Made by a program: the position numbers and the translations under genes. The notes beneath the pieces were generated by a model. That model had not been told where the DNA came from, ran no database searches, and saw only the letters and a list, made by a program, of their open reading frames with translations. Shown here in pieces: positions 29,720-41,257 of a stretch of 64,000 bases of DNA. This DNA comes from Epiperipatus broadwayi (lineage: Eukaryota > Onychophora > Udeonychophora > Euonychophora > Peripatidae): assembly GCA_028023455.1 (NCBI GenBank), contig JAQFVV010012396.1, forward strand, positions 20,892,750-20,956,749, in the 5' to 3' direction. Every line of letters begins with the position of its first letter. The stretch's first letter is position 1.

Positions 29720-31009
29720 TACTTATATCTCCAAATTTTAACATGAGCATGAAATTTGTGGGAAAAGTGGACCTCATCTATATTATAAAAATTATAGTTG
29801 AGTCTTTCTAAAAAAGTGTGATGTCACAGAGAGAATATATTACAGAACTTCAATTAGACAAATATTAAAGTATTTCATGAAGAAAAGTTTTCTGTGAAGA
29901 AATAAAAAGACTACATCATAAAATATTAAATAAACTGAAAAATGAACTAATAATTTGTGTATGTAGAGGTATTTGAGATTCACAGATTCATTTGCATAAT
30001 TATCACATGACACATTCCTAGAGCATTTTTTCTCCCTCTTTTTTTCCTTTGGAATTAACCATATTAATTTATGAATGACTTTATTTATCAGTAAAAAGTT
30101 CACCATGATTTTTCATTGCTAACTCATAAAAACAGGTCTATAAACTTTTTCAATTACATTTAATAAATAATAATTTACCATTTGTTATTAAATATAAGAT
30201 TTTAATTGTTTTTTGATTTTTTTTAAATTTAAAAATATTTAAATATAACTTTTGATCATATTACCAACACAAAATTTAAGCAAATATTCAAAACTTTTTT
30301 TAAATGTTCTTATATACTATTTTCATTTCATAATATATAAGTAATATAATTATATTAGAATAAGCAACAATATCACATCACTTTTTATATGCTTTCAAAA
30401 ACAGTTTTATCATTTTACTCTAGAATGATCTACCCTAAATGATGATATTATAGCATTAGATTACTTGATAGCCATTTATTATACAAGCTTATAGTAGCTG
30501 AATATAAAAAATAATAATGTTATGTGCTCTTAGAAATATAATAAAAATACATTTCTAGACAAGAATACTAAAAAAATATGCCTGAATGCTTACTTTCAAA
30601 TAAAGTCAAAAAAGGGATCTACTTCAAAAGGATATAGTTTGAACAGAATTGGTAACATAAGAAATTAATGAAGAATAATTTAGTGATTACAAAATGTTTA
30701 TTGAGTGGATAAGAATTTTACTTGTGCTTGTGATGGTAGTTGTAAAGATTCAGAATTTTTGAAAGAAGCACTTACACTATACATTGAAGTGATCAATCTG
30801 ATACTCAGATTGCACTTCACAGCCCACTCAAAATCTCCCACCACCAAACCAAATTCAAACTCCATCCTTATGCATATATACACACTTATTAACACATTTA
30901 TATGTTTTAATTATTAAAATAATCACTGACAATCTATATAAATATCTTAATCTAAACACCTTCAATAAATAAATATTTTATATTATTTTAATTTGTATAT
31001 GTGCATAAT

Positions 31010-31010
<1 letters not shown>
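29720..31010. other. AT-rich DNA without recognised features
   Basis: No support for genes. A short inverted pair around 30785-30815 (GAAGTGATCAATCTGA-type words) gives mirror-image open frames on both strands near 30.7-30.9 kb; these are not evidence of coding. Confidence 0.4.
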
Positions 31011-31070
<60 letters not shown>

Positions 31071-31319
31071 TTTGTTCTGTTTGTTTACAATAGTAATATA
31101 CAAATCAATATATATATCAAATACAGTCAATTTTATAAATTTTTCTTTTGGTCTTTCGACTATACCTTTGTGTCTTTATCAACTAAAATGTTGAATAATC
31201 AAAACGGACAACCCTAACAATACCCATAGTTCAATTCGTTTCCCCTTCTGTATCTTACTTTGTGACTGGCTTATTAACTTTGCATTTCTTGAAATCAACT
31301 GCCTCTTTTATTTAGTTTA

Positions 31320-31810
31320 TTATGACACGTCAATTTGAATAATTTTCTATTTTTATAATCAAATTTAAATCCATATTGCAAGATTTATTATGATCAAATA
31401 TAACAGATGATGAAGGTTTATTTACTCTGTTCCTATTGTTCTCTTTTTGAATTCTATTATATAAAAGCATATGTTCTTTTATTCTCTTCTCAAATGTACA
31501 CTTAGATTCACCAATGTATTGTACCGCATCCACATATCAATCTATATATAATAGAATTTTGATTAAACTTTGAATTTTGAATTTTAGAATTATTAATCAA
31601 TCTATTTATGTTATTTGTAGAGAAAAAGAATATGACACAAACCATTATAAATTTTCCTAATAAACTTGACCTGCTCATCTGATATAAATGGCATTGAAAT
31701 CCATTTCATTTTGATATTTTTATTTTTAATTTTATTATAGTGTTGATTTCTTTTAAATCCTTTAATAATATTAGCAATAGCATTTTTATAATAGCCAATT
31801 TTTAACAAGT
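31320..31810 (-). pseudogene. PLE C-terminal relic with GIY-YIG endonuclease
   Basis: On minus, residues before the endonuclease read ISMPFISDEQVKFIRKIY (within 31700-31640), a conserved spacer region of PLE proteins. The GIY-YIG part follows with DAVQYIGESKCTFEKRIKEH (31533-31474): YIGES gives the 'YIG' half, and R and the downstream SSSVIFDH segment fit the family's conserved Arg and the 'A.H'-type region. A stop-rich gap of about 80 bp between the two frames removes the first Cys-rich 'CG' half. It is the truncated inverted partner of the plus-strand copy. Confidence 0.85.
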
Positions 31811-31829
31811 CATTAACAAATAAATGAAT

Positions 31830-32860
31830 ATAAATATGGATTTACATGACACAATTTGTACTTTTGATATAAATGAAATGTATGGATCAATAAATAGAAT
31901 AGAGTCAATTATATTATTTATAATGTCTTGTTTAAAAATTAAAGTCTGTATTATAAATTTTATTGTAAAGTATTGAGTTTATTGTAAAAATATTTATGTT
32001 AATTTTATAATAATATTATAAAATAATTTTGGTTGGCATGGGTCTTCCTGCTGTTGCTAAATTTGTATTTTGTTATTAATATGAAAGTAAATTTTAAAAA
32101 ATTGAAATATAAAAATTAAAGTATATATAGTATGTAGATGATGTTTTTATTTGTGGAAAGAATTATATAATTTATTTAATGAATTAATGGATTAAGGTAT
32201 AAAATGGTTATACTAAGAAATACAATTATAAAATTCTTGGATATTCAAGTTATTTTAATGATTAAGTTTGGATTATCTTATGTTATAAAAAATTAAACTA
32301 GAGATTTTATTCCATATGAATTGTATATGTGTTAAGTTGTCTGGTTGAAATCATTCTTATTTGAAATGAAAATTATGAAATATTCTAGTATAAAATTAAA
32401 ATTATTTATTTGTTATGTTGTTAAAAATTGGTATTTAAATTATTGTATATTTTAAAGGTTTAAAAGAATAATATATAAAATTAAAAATAAAAATAAAATA
32501 AATGTTTATGATTTATATAGATGGAGTAAGTTTATTAGAAAATTTATAATGGTTTGTGTCTATTGCTTTTTCTCTACAATATAAATAGATTGATTATAAT
32601 TCTAAAATTAAAATTAAAGAGTTATAAAATTTATTATATATAGATTGATATGTGGTGTGAATAATTGGTGAATCTATGTAATTTGAGAAGAGAATAAAAG
32701 ATATGTTTTATATATAGAATTAAAAAGAGAATAATATGAAGATGTAATAAACCTTATCATCTGTTATATTTGTTATAAATTTGTATATGGTTTAAATTTG
32801 ATTATAAAAATATAAAAATTATTAAATTGAGTTGTATATAAATGTAAAATAAAGAGGTAT
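31830..32860 (+). pseudogene. PLE reverse transcriptase to GIY-YIG relic
   Basis: The plus-strand reading shows CTFDINEMYGSIN (31858-31896), matching the 'FDV..LYT.I' RT motif; VGMGLPAVAKF (32032-32064), equivalent to 'G.AMGSPLSP..A'; and YVDDVFICGK (32131-32160), the catalytic box, intact. FLDIQV and TRDFIPYELYM follow, where PLEs have 'PFLD' and the 'T.R.I.Y' region. The end (about 32660-32850) is a decayed duplicate of the GIY-YIG part present on minus at 31.33-31.53 kb. In-frame stops are frequent, so the copy is dead although the catalytic box survives. The N-terminal third is missing. Confidence 0.85.
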
Positions 32861-32989
32861 GTTGTTTAGAAATGTAAATGTTATGATGAGTCTAAATGTT
32901 AGTAAGAATTGTGGGAATTGAATTGATATGGGTATTGTTGGGTTGTCTCTTTTGTTTTGTTTTGTTGTGTAGGTTTTGTTTTTTTGGTT

Positions 32990-33071
<82 letters not shown>

Positions 33072-33074
33072 TAA

Positions 33075-36000
33075 GTGAGGGGAGATTATTTGCAAATTAT
33101 TTAAAATATCAAAATATATTATATTAATTCATATTTTTAAAATTATGTTAAATTTTATTATTTATTTTAGTAATGGCGGTCAGAAAAATCTTATGCAATC
33201 CTGTCAAATATTCTCAAAGGCAATTAAATCAATTAACAGGAAATCCATTAGTCCAAGTTAAAAATATGATAATTTTGTAGAAATAATGTAAGATCCATTA
33301 GTGGAAATTTTATCCATTTCAAATTAGTTTTAAAATCTAAAATTAAATTTTAAAATAATCATTCAAGAGATTCTTAGCAGGATTGCATTGTCTTAAAACT
33401 TACAAGAACAAAGCTGTGCATCCAATCTGCAAATTGCAGATTGATAAAGTATATAAAATGCCTCAGGTCAAGTAGCTAAAGAGCATTCCAAAAGAACTTA
33501 AAAAAATCATATAAATAGTGCTGGATTTGAACACCCAAGAAGAATAAGTAATTTAATAAGAGCAAGGATAAGCCAAATCCATGCTTGTGATACTTGAGAT
33601 TCAATGTGCCATGAGTAGATAGAACTTCATCTTTCTCACTGTTCAAAATGTAATCTTTCCCAACATCATTGCCCAGGATCCAGATACCCATGAACTATAA
33701 CCATGCATCTATATGCTAAATAATGAAAGAGCTACCTGCCTGACAACCAGAATAAAACTAGATTTAGTCTCTGATGAATACTTCAAATCATCCAAAAACC
33801 ATCATTAATAATGAACAAAGTAACAAATTCATGCTGCTGCTATAACTCATAAACTTACATAAATAATCTCAACTTTAAGCTGTATTTCTTCTCTAACCAT
33901 TTCTTTAAATGTAATGTAATCCTTTCAAACTGATCTTAAGATCAGAAATTCATTATCAACTAATATATAATTTGTAAACTTTTACCTTATTGTTAAAATG
34001 TATTCAACTCTCTAGAACTCTCTATAAATATTTCTCCTATCATTGAGCCTCTATTAAATAATAATACTTTCTTATTTCGTTTTCATGCTGCAACAATATT
34101 TCATAATTCTTATTATTATAATTTATATTTTTGTATATTTAAATAATAAGCTAATAACTTCCTAAATTCACAAGAATGTTCGCTTTCTCTCTACCCCCCC
34201 CCCTTCTTTTCATGTGGAGATCGATTGTTTTTTTTTTTTGTTAAAACAGGTTTCATTATATTGATTACAGCAGGCACTAGCAAATTTGGGGAAAAACAAC
34301 TTAATTATATTATAGTGTTATTGTCAAAAAACAGAGGAGAAATCTGTTTTTTTCTAAGAAATGCCTTTTTATTTAAAATAATAGCACTAATTCTAAAATT
34401 TCAAATCTGTTTATGTGAAATTAAATCAATATTTTATTCTATGAAATCAATAACCACCACCTAGCTCTTATATATATAATTATGTGTACTATATAATCAA
34501 AGCACTTAGAATCAATTTTTTATGTTTGTTTTAAACATTGTGGGACGTTTTATATATAAATTAAGGTAACAGGGGAAAGGAATTCTCTATTTCAGTAGTT
34601 TATTTTATTAATAAATTTAATTTATCCAGTCTTGTTTAGTAATCTGATCATACCATTATGCTGGATATTCCCAATATATATATATATATATATAGTAATT
34701 CATTAGTTCTATATTTGAAAAGTCTTAATATCATTAGTTCTTCTTTGAAAAGTCTTATATATATTTTATCCCAAGTGTTGCATGCCTACCAGCCCCCTCA
34801 TTTACATAGATACTTGTGCTTCATTTCCCAGGCATATCGGAAAACCGAACCCCATTTCTTCACTTCCAAGTCCAAGAACAAAGCTCTTAAACTCCCCTTG
34901 GGATTTATTTTGTTGCTTGAGGTAATTACATAGGAAGTGCTCCAGGAAAAGTCCGGTCTATTGCAACTCACTGCTGACTGTTTTCATTTCATGAACCGAT
35001 TATGCCAAAATAGCAGAAAGAAATTGGTCACTACTCTTTATTCATAAATTAAAGCACCTTTTAGGATCCAAGACTGGATCACATCATACATGCACTGCTC
35101 TCTTAAGTTCTCATTCTAAATAAAGATCTATGAATATCCTTAAGCTGTAATGTTCTGATTTTACTAAAAAGATTCCTTTTTCAGTTATTAATATTTTCAC
35201 TTGTGCGCCATTTTGGCAACACAACTTTTATACTCTAAATTAACTTTCACACACATGTTCCCTTGTTCCGCATAAGCTGATATCATTCCACTTCTTAAAG
35301 TTAACCATATTTTATAATAAAGTTAATAATCCTCAATACTCGGTCAAGTGCTATCTTTTCTTTCTTGGGATGGATCAAAGTTTTTTAAATTATTCATAGT
35401 CTAGTGCTATTTAAATCATATATATGTTGATTATTGGCATATGAATTAGCCATACTAAAATAAAGCGATGAATATATTTGTAATTTCTTAAGTTAATAAA
35501 AGACAAATCTCATTCGGTCAATACTGACTAAAGGAGAAATATAATCAAATTGCTTACACATATGTTATTTAAATTAACAAATCTGAGATATATCACAACC
35601 CTTAGAATCATTGTTTTATTTATTTAAATTTCTATGTTTTGATCCATTAATTATGCTTGCTCTGACTAAATGATATTTCACTAATCCTATGTATATATAA
35701 TTAATGTGAAAGGTCCAAGCTTTTAAATATATCAAATAAATGTTTCACTATAGTGCCATTTTCAATTAAGAGTCTTTTTGTGTCTCCACTTTGTGATGCT
35801 GGCTGAGAGAGATAAATTAGATTGGTATCATTGGGATTGTTGTTCATAAGTTGGTAGATGTGGAAAATAGGCAAATAGGGCACAGTTAATGAGTGTTCCT
35901 GACTTATGTATCTTGTGCATGATTGGACTTGGGGGTACTTTTGTCTAGATTCTAGATCTTTTTATATGAAGAGACAAAACTGACTGGTACAACATACAAT

Positions 36001-36880
36001 GTTCCATATTTGGGTTCATTATTTCAGTTTTATAATTGGATGATATAGATTAGATGTTACATTTAACATGTTTAACTGATCAGTAAAGGTCAAAGCATAA
36101 TCTAAGAATTATTTGTAAATTGGCATGAGATCAAATATTGATCATATAGAGTTGAACATGGGATTTTTTGATGGTGATTATGAAGATTCTAGCATCAATA
36201 AATATTGATATAAAGTTTTATAAATGAGATCAAAGTTTTATAAATTTATTTTTATTATTTTCTTATGTTGTGGTAATAGGTTTTGATAAAATTGAGTGTT
36301 GAAATTGCGATTCCTTAGAGTGATTTTTTTTATTATCTTATATAATGGCATACTGTTTTGTTATGTTTTTTCTATCTGCATAGGTTATATTATTTAATCC
36401 AACCTCTATAATAAGCCAATAAATCTCCAAGTGTAAAATTTCACATTTATTGTGATAATTTGAGCAAGCAATTGTAATGAAAAAAAGTAATTATACTTTT
36501 ATAGTAAGTTTATAGTCAACAATGTAACAATCTCATGACACAATAGTTAGCTTCTTTTTTTTTTAGAAAATTGGTATACAGTTATACTTTATATCTATCC
36601 AGTAATGATCAATGAAATGGTACTTACTGATTATTAGTTAGAGATAAAGATTCATGTCAATGTGAGATGATAAAATGGATATCTGGATTTACTACCCATA
36701 CTTTAATATTTTTCTTTATCCATAAATTTTAAAAAAAAAAGTGTTGTTAGATTGTTATGAAGAATCAGTATTGTAAATAATTTAGTTAATACTTCTGATG
36801 TTATTATGTCTGAACAAAATTACCATTGTTTTACAGCATTGCTTAAACAGTTGCTATAATGAGGAAGATATTGAGGCTGC
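33075..36880. other. Non-coding DNA with a G+C-richer island
   Basis: No gene was identified. Bases 34770-35000 stand out as less AT-rich and non-repetitive (CCTACCAGCCCCCTCATT, ATCGGAAAACCGAACCCC). A frame on each strand is open across part of it, but neither resembles a family I know and no clear splice sites bound it. There is a C9-10 run at about 34194 and a 30-bp tandem duplication (TTTGAAAAGTCTTA at about 34715 and 34746). Confidence 0.45.
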
Positions 36881-36884
36881 ATTT

Positions 36885-39370
36885 AGGTATTATCAGGATT
36901 GAGGTGAGGGGAGTGCTGTTAATACATTATTTCTGTGCCTCAAAGAGGGCCCATGAAGAGAGACATTTTTTAAACTTTTTTACAAAAGCAAATTTTTAAA
37001 AAGAAAAACAATATTGAATATATACTTCATACTCTATACCTTGGGTATATAGCAAAAATCACCTTGCAACCTTAATGACATAATCTTTATTAATCTGAAC
37101 CATGAGTGAACAATTATTTAAGTAATTTATTAAACTTTAATTTCATTACTTATTTATTTAAGCTTGAAAATTTAGTTTCATTTCATTTGTGAATATATTT
37201 TATATTTTATTTCAATTTATGAATGGTTATGAAATGTGATCTCAAATATCTGGAGCTCAAAAACACAAGGAAAAACAAAAACGTGATGAGTTTAATAAAA
37301 AGGGGCGACAAACACTTTTTTAATTTGGTATTAAATGCAAAACAAGCAAAACTAATCAAAATGAAACTTTAAATTCAGAACAATGCAAGACAAGTGCAGA
37401 ACTGAAACAAAGATAAGAATTTCATGAAGTCAGTTTGGTTTTTCAAAAAACATCAGATCAAATAAATTCTTACTTTAAAGATTTAGAGAAACAATTGAAT
37501 GTTAGTAATGAGAGTACTTCACTGTCTATGGAATCTGGACATGACAGGCATAGTGAAGATTTGGTCAAATGTTGGAATTGATATTGGACTTCTTATAACA
37601 GAGAAGCCCCTGAATTGAATATAGAAAACTATGTTATTAAAGATCATACTGGCTTTTTTAAAAATATTTTTTAAAGATCTAGATAACCAGGCTTTTCCCA
37701 AAATTTTTCTGACAATTCAAAGTTTAAATGATGAAAAACATGACTGAGATTGACTTGTCCAGTGTGAAGTTAAACAAGCATTATTTTGCTTTTCTCATCA
37801 ATTATTTTGGAACAAGAGTTGTTGCAGGATTAGCTCAGCATCTAAGTTTATGTTTGCATCAACAAAAGGATTGTCAGCTAAAAGTGAAAATTACATATTC
37901 ATATTCCAGAACATGAGAGAAGCAATAGTCATAAGCAGTGCTTTCTGGCTTGGCAAGTACTGGAATGATACCTGTCATTGGAAAAAGTCATTGAGGGTCT
38001 AATGGGGATATGAATTGAAACAGAAAATGTCACATGATACAACATTATGAAATGATTAATTAATGTTGCACTACTATTCTTTAGCAAACAGGGGATAGCT
38101 TTGTATGGCAATTCCCAGCATATTGGTGAAAAAGATAATGAAAATTTTCTGAGAGTCACAGAGTTGTTGTCTCATTGGGATCCAATTCTAAAAGGACATG
38201 TGTTGCAAGTTAAAGAGTCACAAGGGGAGAATGATTTCAAGTATATTATTTTAGTGCTGACTCCCAAACTGAGTTTATTGCTGAATGTTTCTCACTGTCA
38301 CAAACACTGCAATGTAATTTGCTGTTATTGTTGATTCCATGTCAGATTTATCCCATGTTGAACAAAAAACATTTCTTCTGTATTATGTAATACCATATGA
38401 AAACCAGAGTAAAATTGTAGAAATATTTTTACAAATTATTGACACAAGCCATAAAAGAGGATAAGAGATAGCCCAGATGATAGTAGAAACATTGAATGAA
38501 CATGATATACCACTGCCATATTGCTGTGCATAGGGATATGGCAATGCAGCCAATATGGCAAGAAAATATGAAGGTGAACAAGTTACTATACTTAAGCAAT
38601 GTGAAACAGCTTTATTTTCATGAATGCCGTACTCTTAATTTGTTTTGTAAATGATGCCACAGAATGCATTTACTTTGGAACTGTACAAACTGTTTATAAC
38701 TTGTTTAGTTTTAGTCCACAGTGATGAGACATCTTCAAAAATGTATTGGCTATTCTCTTTATGGCATGTCTAACACATGATCATTGGACTGTGTTGAAAG
38801 CATAAAGCCCTTTGTGGACCACTTTCCATGACTCAAATTTGCATTAGAAAACCTATTGGAGTTTAACCTAATTGTCAAAATAAAAACACAAATTAATGGA
38901 GTTTTGTCTTATACCATATCCTTCATTTTTGTGGTAATGTCTGTTGTATGTTATAGAATATTAGATACAGTTGGTCTTTGTAACAAGGTTATTCAATATG
39001 AAAATGCAACACTGGATATTGAAGTGTCCGCTTGAAAAGCTTGATATCAGAACTGACACATCTTCACAACAGCTGGAAAAATGTGTGGAGTGAAGCTATG
39101 CATTCTATTTCTAATTTGTGCATAGAAGTGAAACTGTCTGGAATTTGGGATAACCCAAAATGCTAAAAAAGTGGTTCCTTGATGAAGGTGCTACAGAAGA
39201 ATCCAATTTGTCAAAACAAGTTGAAATTGATGAATCCCTTGGGGAAGATATTGAGGAAAATATCGAGCCTGTGTTTAAGTACTACAAAATATCTGATGAG
39301 TGGTTCAATATATATAAATGTACGGTACAGAAATAATGATGTAATTAATGTTTTTAAAACATATGTAACT
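36885..39370 (+). pseudogene. hAT transposase relic (DUF4371 / ZMYM1-like)
   Basis: The element starts near TTGAGGTGAGGGG and GCCTCAAAGAGGGCCCAT (36900-36955). The protein begins near 37240 with SGAQKHKEKQKRDEFNKKG, the short basic start of this family. Later blocks are NREAPELNIENYVIKD (about 37600), GEKDNENFLRVTELLSHWDP (38125-38184), GNAANMARKYEGE (38533-38571), YFGTVQTVYNLFSFSP (38672-38720) and, after stops, the KFALENL and CNKVIQ-like regions up to GEDIEENIEP (about 39245). These follow the order of DUF4371 and the hAT RNase H-like fold, with the 'G.D.AANM.G' block (here GNAANMARK) showing D-to-N. Dozens of stops and shifts make it a dead copy. Such relics are often mis-annotated as zinc finger MYM-type protein 1. 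Confidence 0.9.
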
Positions 39371-39462
39371 CAATGAATAAAAAAATTGCATATATGTTTA
39401 AGAAAAATACTTTTTAGTTGTAAGTATTATTCTTAAACATATATGCATTTTTTTATTCATTG
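39371..39462. repeat. Hairpin with arms of about 41 bp
   Basis: The left arm begins CAATGAATAAAAAAATTGCA (39371-39412) and the right arm ends TGCATTTTTTTATTCATTG (39422-39462), separated by 9 bp, with a few mismatches. It lies exactly between the end of the hAT relic and the start of the SINE; the last bases of the hairpin are shared with the SINE boundary. Confidence 0.9.
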
Positions 39463-39561
39463 TCATAACATTGGCCGGGAGGCGAACCTGCAACAGCCAT
39501 CTGCAACCAAGTGCTTGCTTGCAAGGTGGCTGCACTGACCTCTCGGCTAACAACGCTTGAC
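39462..39561 (-). mobile_element. tRNA-derived SINE copy
   Basis: On minus it begins GTCAAGCGTTGTTAGCCGAG, has GAGAGGTCAGTGCAGCC, then GCAGGTTCGCCTCCCGG (B box) and ends CAATGTTATGAC. It is the same subfamily as the 19.9-kb copy, including the segment inserted before the B box. The 3' end abuts the hairpin instead of a clean A-rich tail, and no target duplication was found, so insertion and hairpin formation may be linked or the tail has been rearranged. Confidence 0.88.
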
Positions 39562-39569
39562 TTCCTCTA

Positions 39570-41130
39570 ATGTATTTATTAGATAAATTGTATTTTTAAT
39601 AAAAGTAAAGTGATAAATGTCACTAAATGACTCTCAACATAGTTTGATTATAATAGTTTAACAAATAACGTTTTACAATGTCATTCATTGCTCGTCAAAT
39701 GGGATGTTGATTAGATACATTTTTGTTAATAGGTAATATTATATGATATTAATCAATAAATAACTCAGGAAGTAACCATTTCATAAAAAAAAAAAAAACT
39801 AGTTGTAAAAAACAACAGAAGCATTTTGACTATGCAATCAGTTATAGGTGTATAATAGTTTTAATTTTTTTTTATGTCAATAAAGACACCTTTTAAAGAT
39901 ATGTTAAATAAATCTGCATATAAATGTTTTAATGATAATGAGACAAACTACATTAAGCATGTGATAAACTTTCATAACTGAAGTCATTTTTCATATTAAT
40001 AGCTCTAAAACATCAAGTATTTTAGAGAAGTAAGTGATAAGATTGAAAAAATATTTTAAGTCTTAATCAAAGAGTACACGATTGTAATATAATTTATTGT
40101 AAACAAAAACAAAAATATAATGGTAGTAACAGCTGACCAAATAACATTTAAATATTTTAAACAATATGTTAAAGAACACAGCATACCCTTAGCCAACTTG
40201 CTATTTCTTTTCTAAAGTAGTATGTATTTTATTTTTTTTAGATCATACATAAACAAACTATTTTTGGATATATTTCTCTTAATACCAAAAGTCTTAAAAA
40301 TATTTTTATGTTTCTCATTCTTGTTAAATACATTTGCCTCTTTGCATTAATAACGATAGAAAGTTAAATCATAAAGGCCACAGTACTTTTTATGTTTCTG
40401 TTTTTTAGTTTATTCCCTGTGTTAATAATTACTCATTATTGCTCACTATTTATCATGTAATCTACTAATAGTCAGAGTATGAAACAAAATTTATCTCTTT
40501 ATATAGTTTAATTGTGTGAAATTCAATCCTATATCACGTATTATCTTTTTGTGATACCACTTCATTTTCAACAATTGAAGTTGCTTTATTGTGTATAACA
40601 CTTTGACAAGTTATTTTGGTTTTTTACAATAATGTTAAAGTTAACATCATCTGTATAAGTATACAATATTGAAAAGAAATCAGATATTTATAGTTTCTTA
40701 TATTAAACATTTACTTTATGAAGCTAAATGTGTCAAATTATTTAGAAGTAATATTAAATGTTTATGCTACTATAATATCTTACATTCTTGGTAAATTTTA
40801 TGTGTCGTAATTGTGATTGTCATTACTGTCACTAAAACATTTAAACAAATTTTAAGCATATCAGCTCAGAATAATGAGTTCAGATTGTGTGCAAAACTTG
40901 ATCCAAATATTCTAAAATATAAAAGTGTTAAAAAAATTTTTTCAATCTAGAGTTATTCTATCACTTTTAGCGTAATCCACCATTCCTCTCTCAGTTATTC
41001 ATAATGGTATAATCCACATGTTATTTAACATTAAATATTTATTAGAAATGATTTATTTTCCATCACCCCCAGCAGAGTATAGACGATTCTCCAAAGAAAG
41101 TAGAATTGTACTTATTAAAAGACTGTTAAT
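39570..41130. other. AT-rich DNA without recognised features
   Basis: Nothing supported. It forms the left flank of the 41.1-45.6 kb insertion. Confidence 0.4.
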
Positions 41131-41136
41131 GAAAAC

Positions 41137-41202
41137 ATCTACAGAAAATGTAGTTTTTAAATATATATATATATATTCAGCTTTGTTACTGCTTAACATG
41201 CT
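41137..41202 (+). repeat. 66-bp direct repeat, left copy
   Basis: Begins ATCTACAGAAAATG, contains a 16-bp AT run and ends CTTAACATGCT. It is identical base for base to 45542-45607, including the length of the AT run, 4.4 kb away in the same orientation. Confidence 0.95.
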
Positions 41203-41212
41203 ATATATATAT

Positions 41213-41257
<45 letters not shown>

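Larger units (their letters stand above)
31012..33070. mobile_element. Palindromic Penelope-like element bounded by (TA)n
   Basis: A (TA)n tract (31012-31066) starts the unit and another (32992-33069) ends it. Inside, a minus-strand 3' part of a PLE (about 31066-31810) faces a longer plus-strand copy (about 31830-32990). The outer 600-700 bp of each are inverted copies of each other; for example GACAACCCTAACAATACCCAT near 31208 pairs with the complement near 32925. This organisation, a main copy with an inverted truncated copy at its 5' side, is known for Penelope insertions. The (TA)n at both outer ends suggests insertion into, or growth of, a TA microsatellite. Confidence 0.82.

Noticed and set aside
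30698-30917. Open frames on both strands at the same place
   Set aside because: They overlap almost completely in opposite orientation around a short inverted pair. Neither has a recognisable domain.
33476-33691. 71-residue open frame on minus considered as a retroelement gag fragment
   Set aside because: Some words look protein-like, but no zinc knuckle or other motif is present and the surrounding frames do not continue it.
34658-34933. Host exon in the 91-residue open frame
   Set aside because: The frame starts in a (TA) run, no family was recognised and no convincing splice sites were seen. Kept only as an unexplained island.
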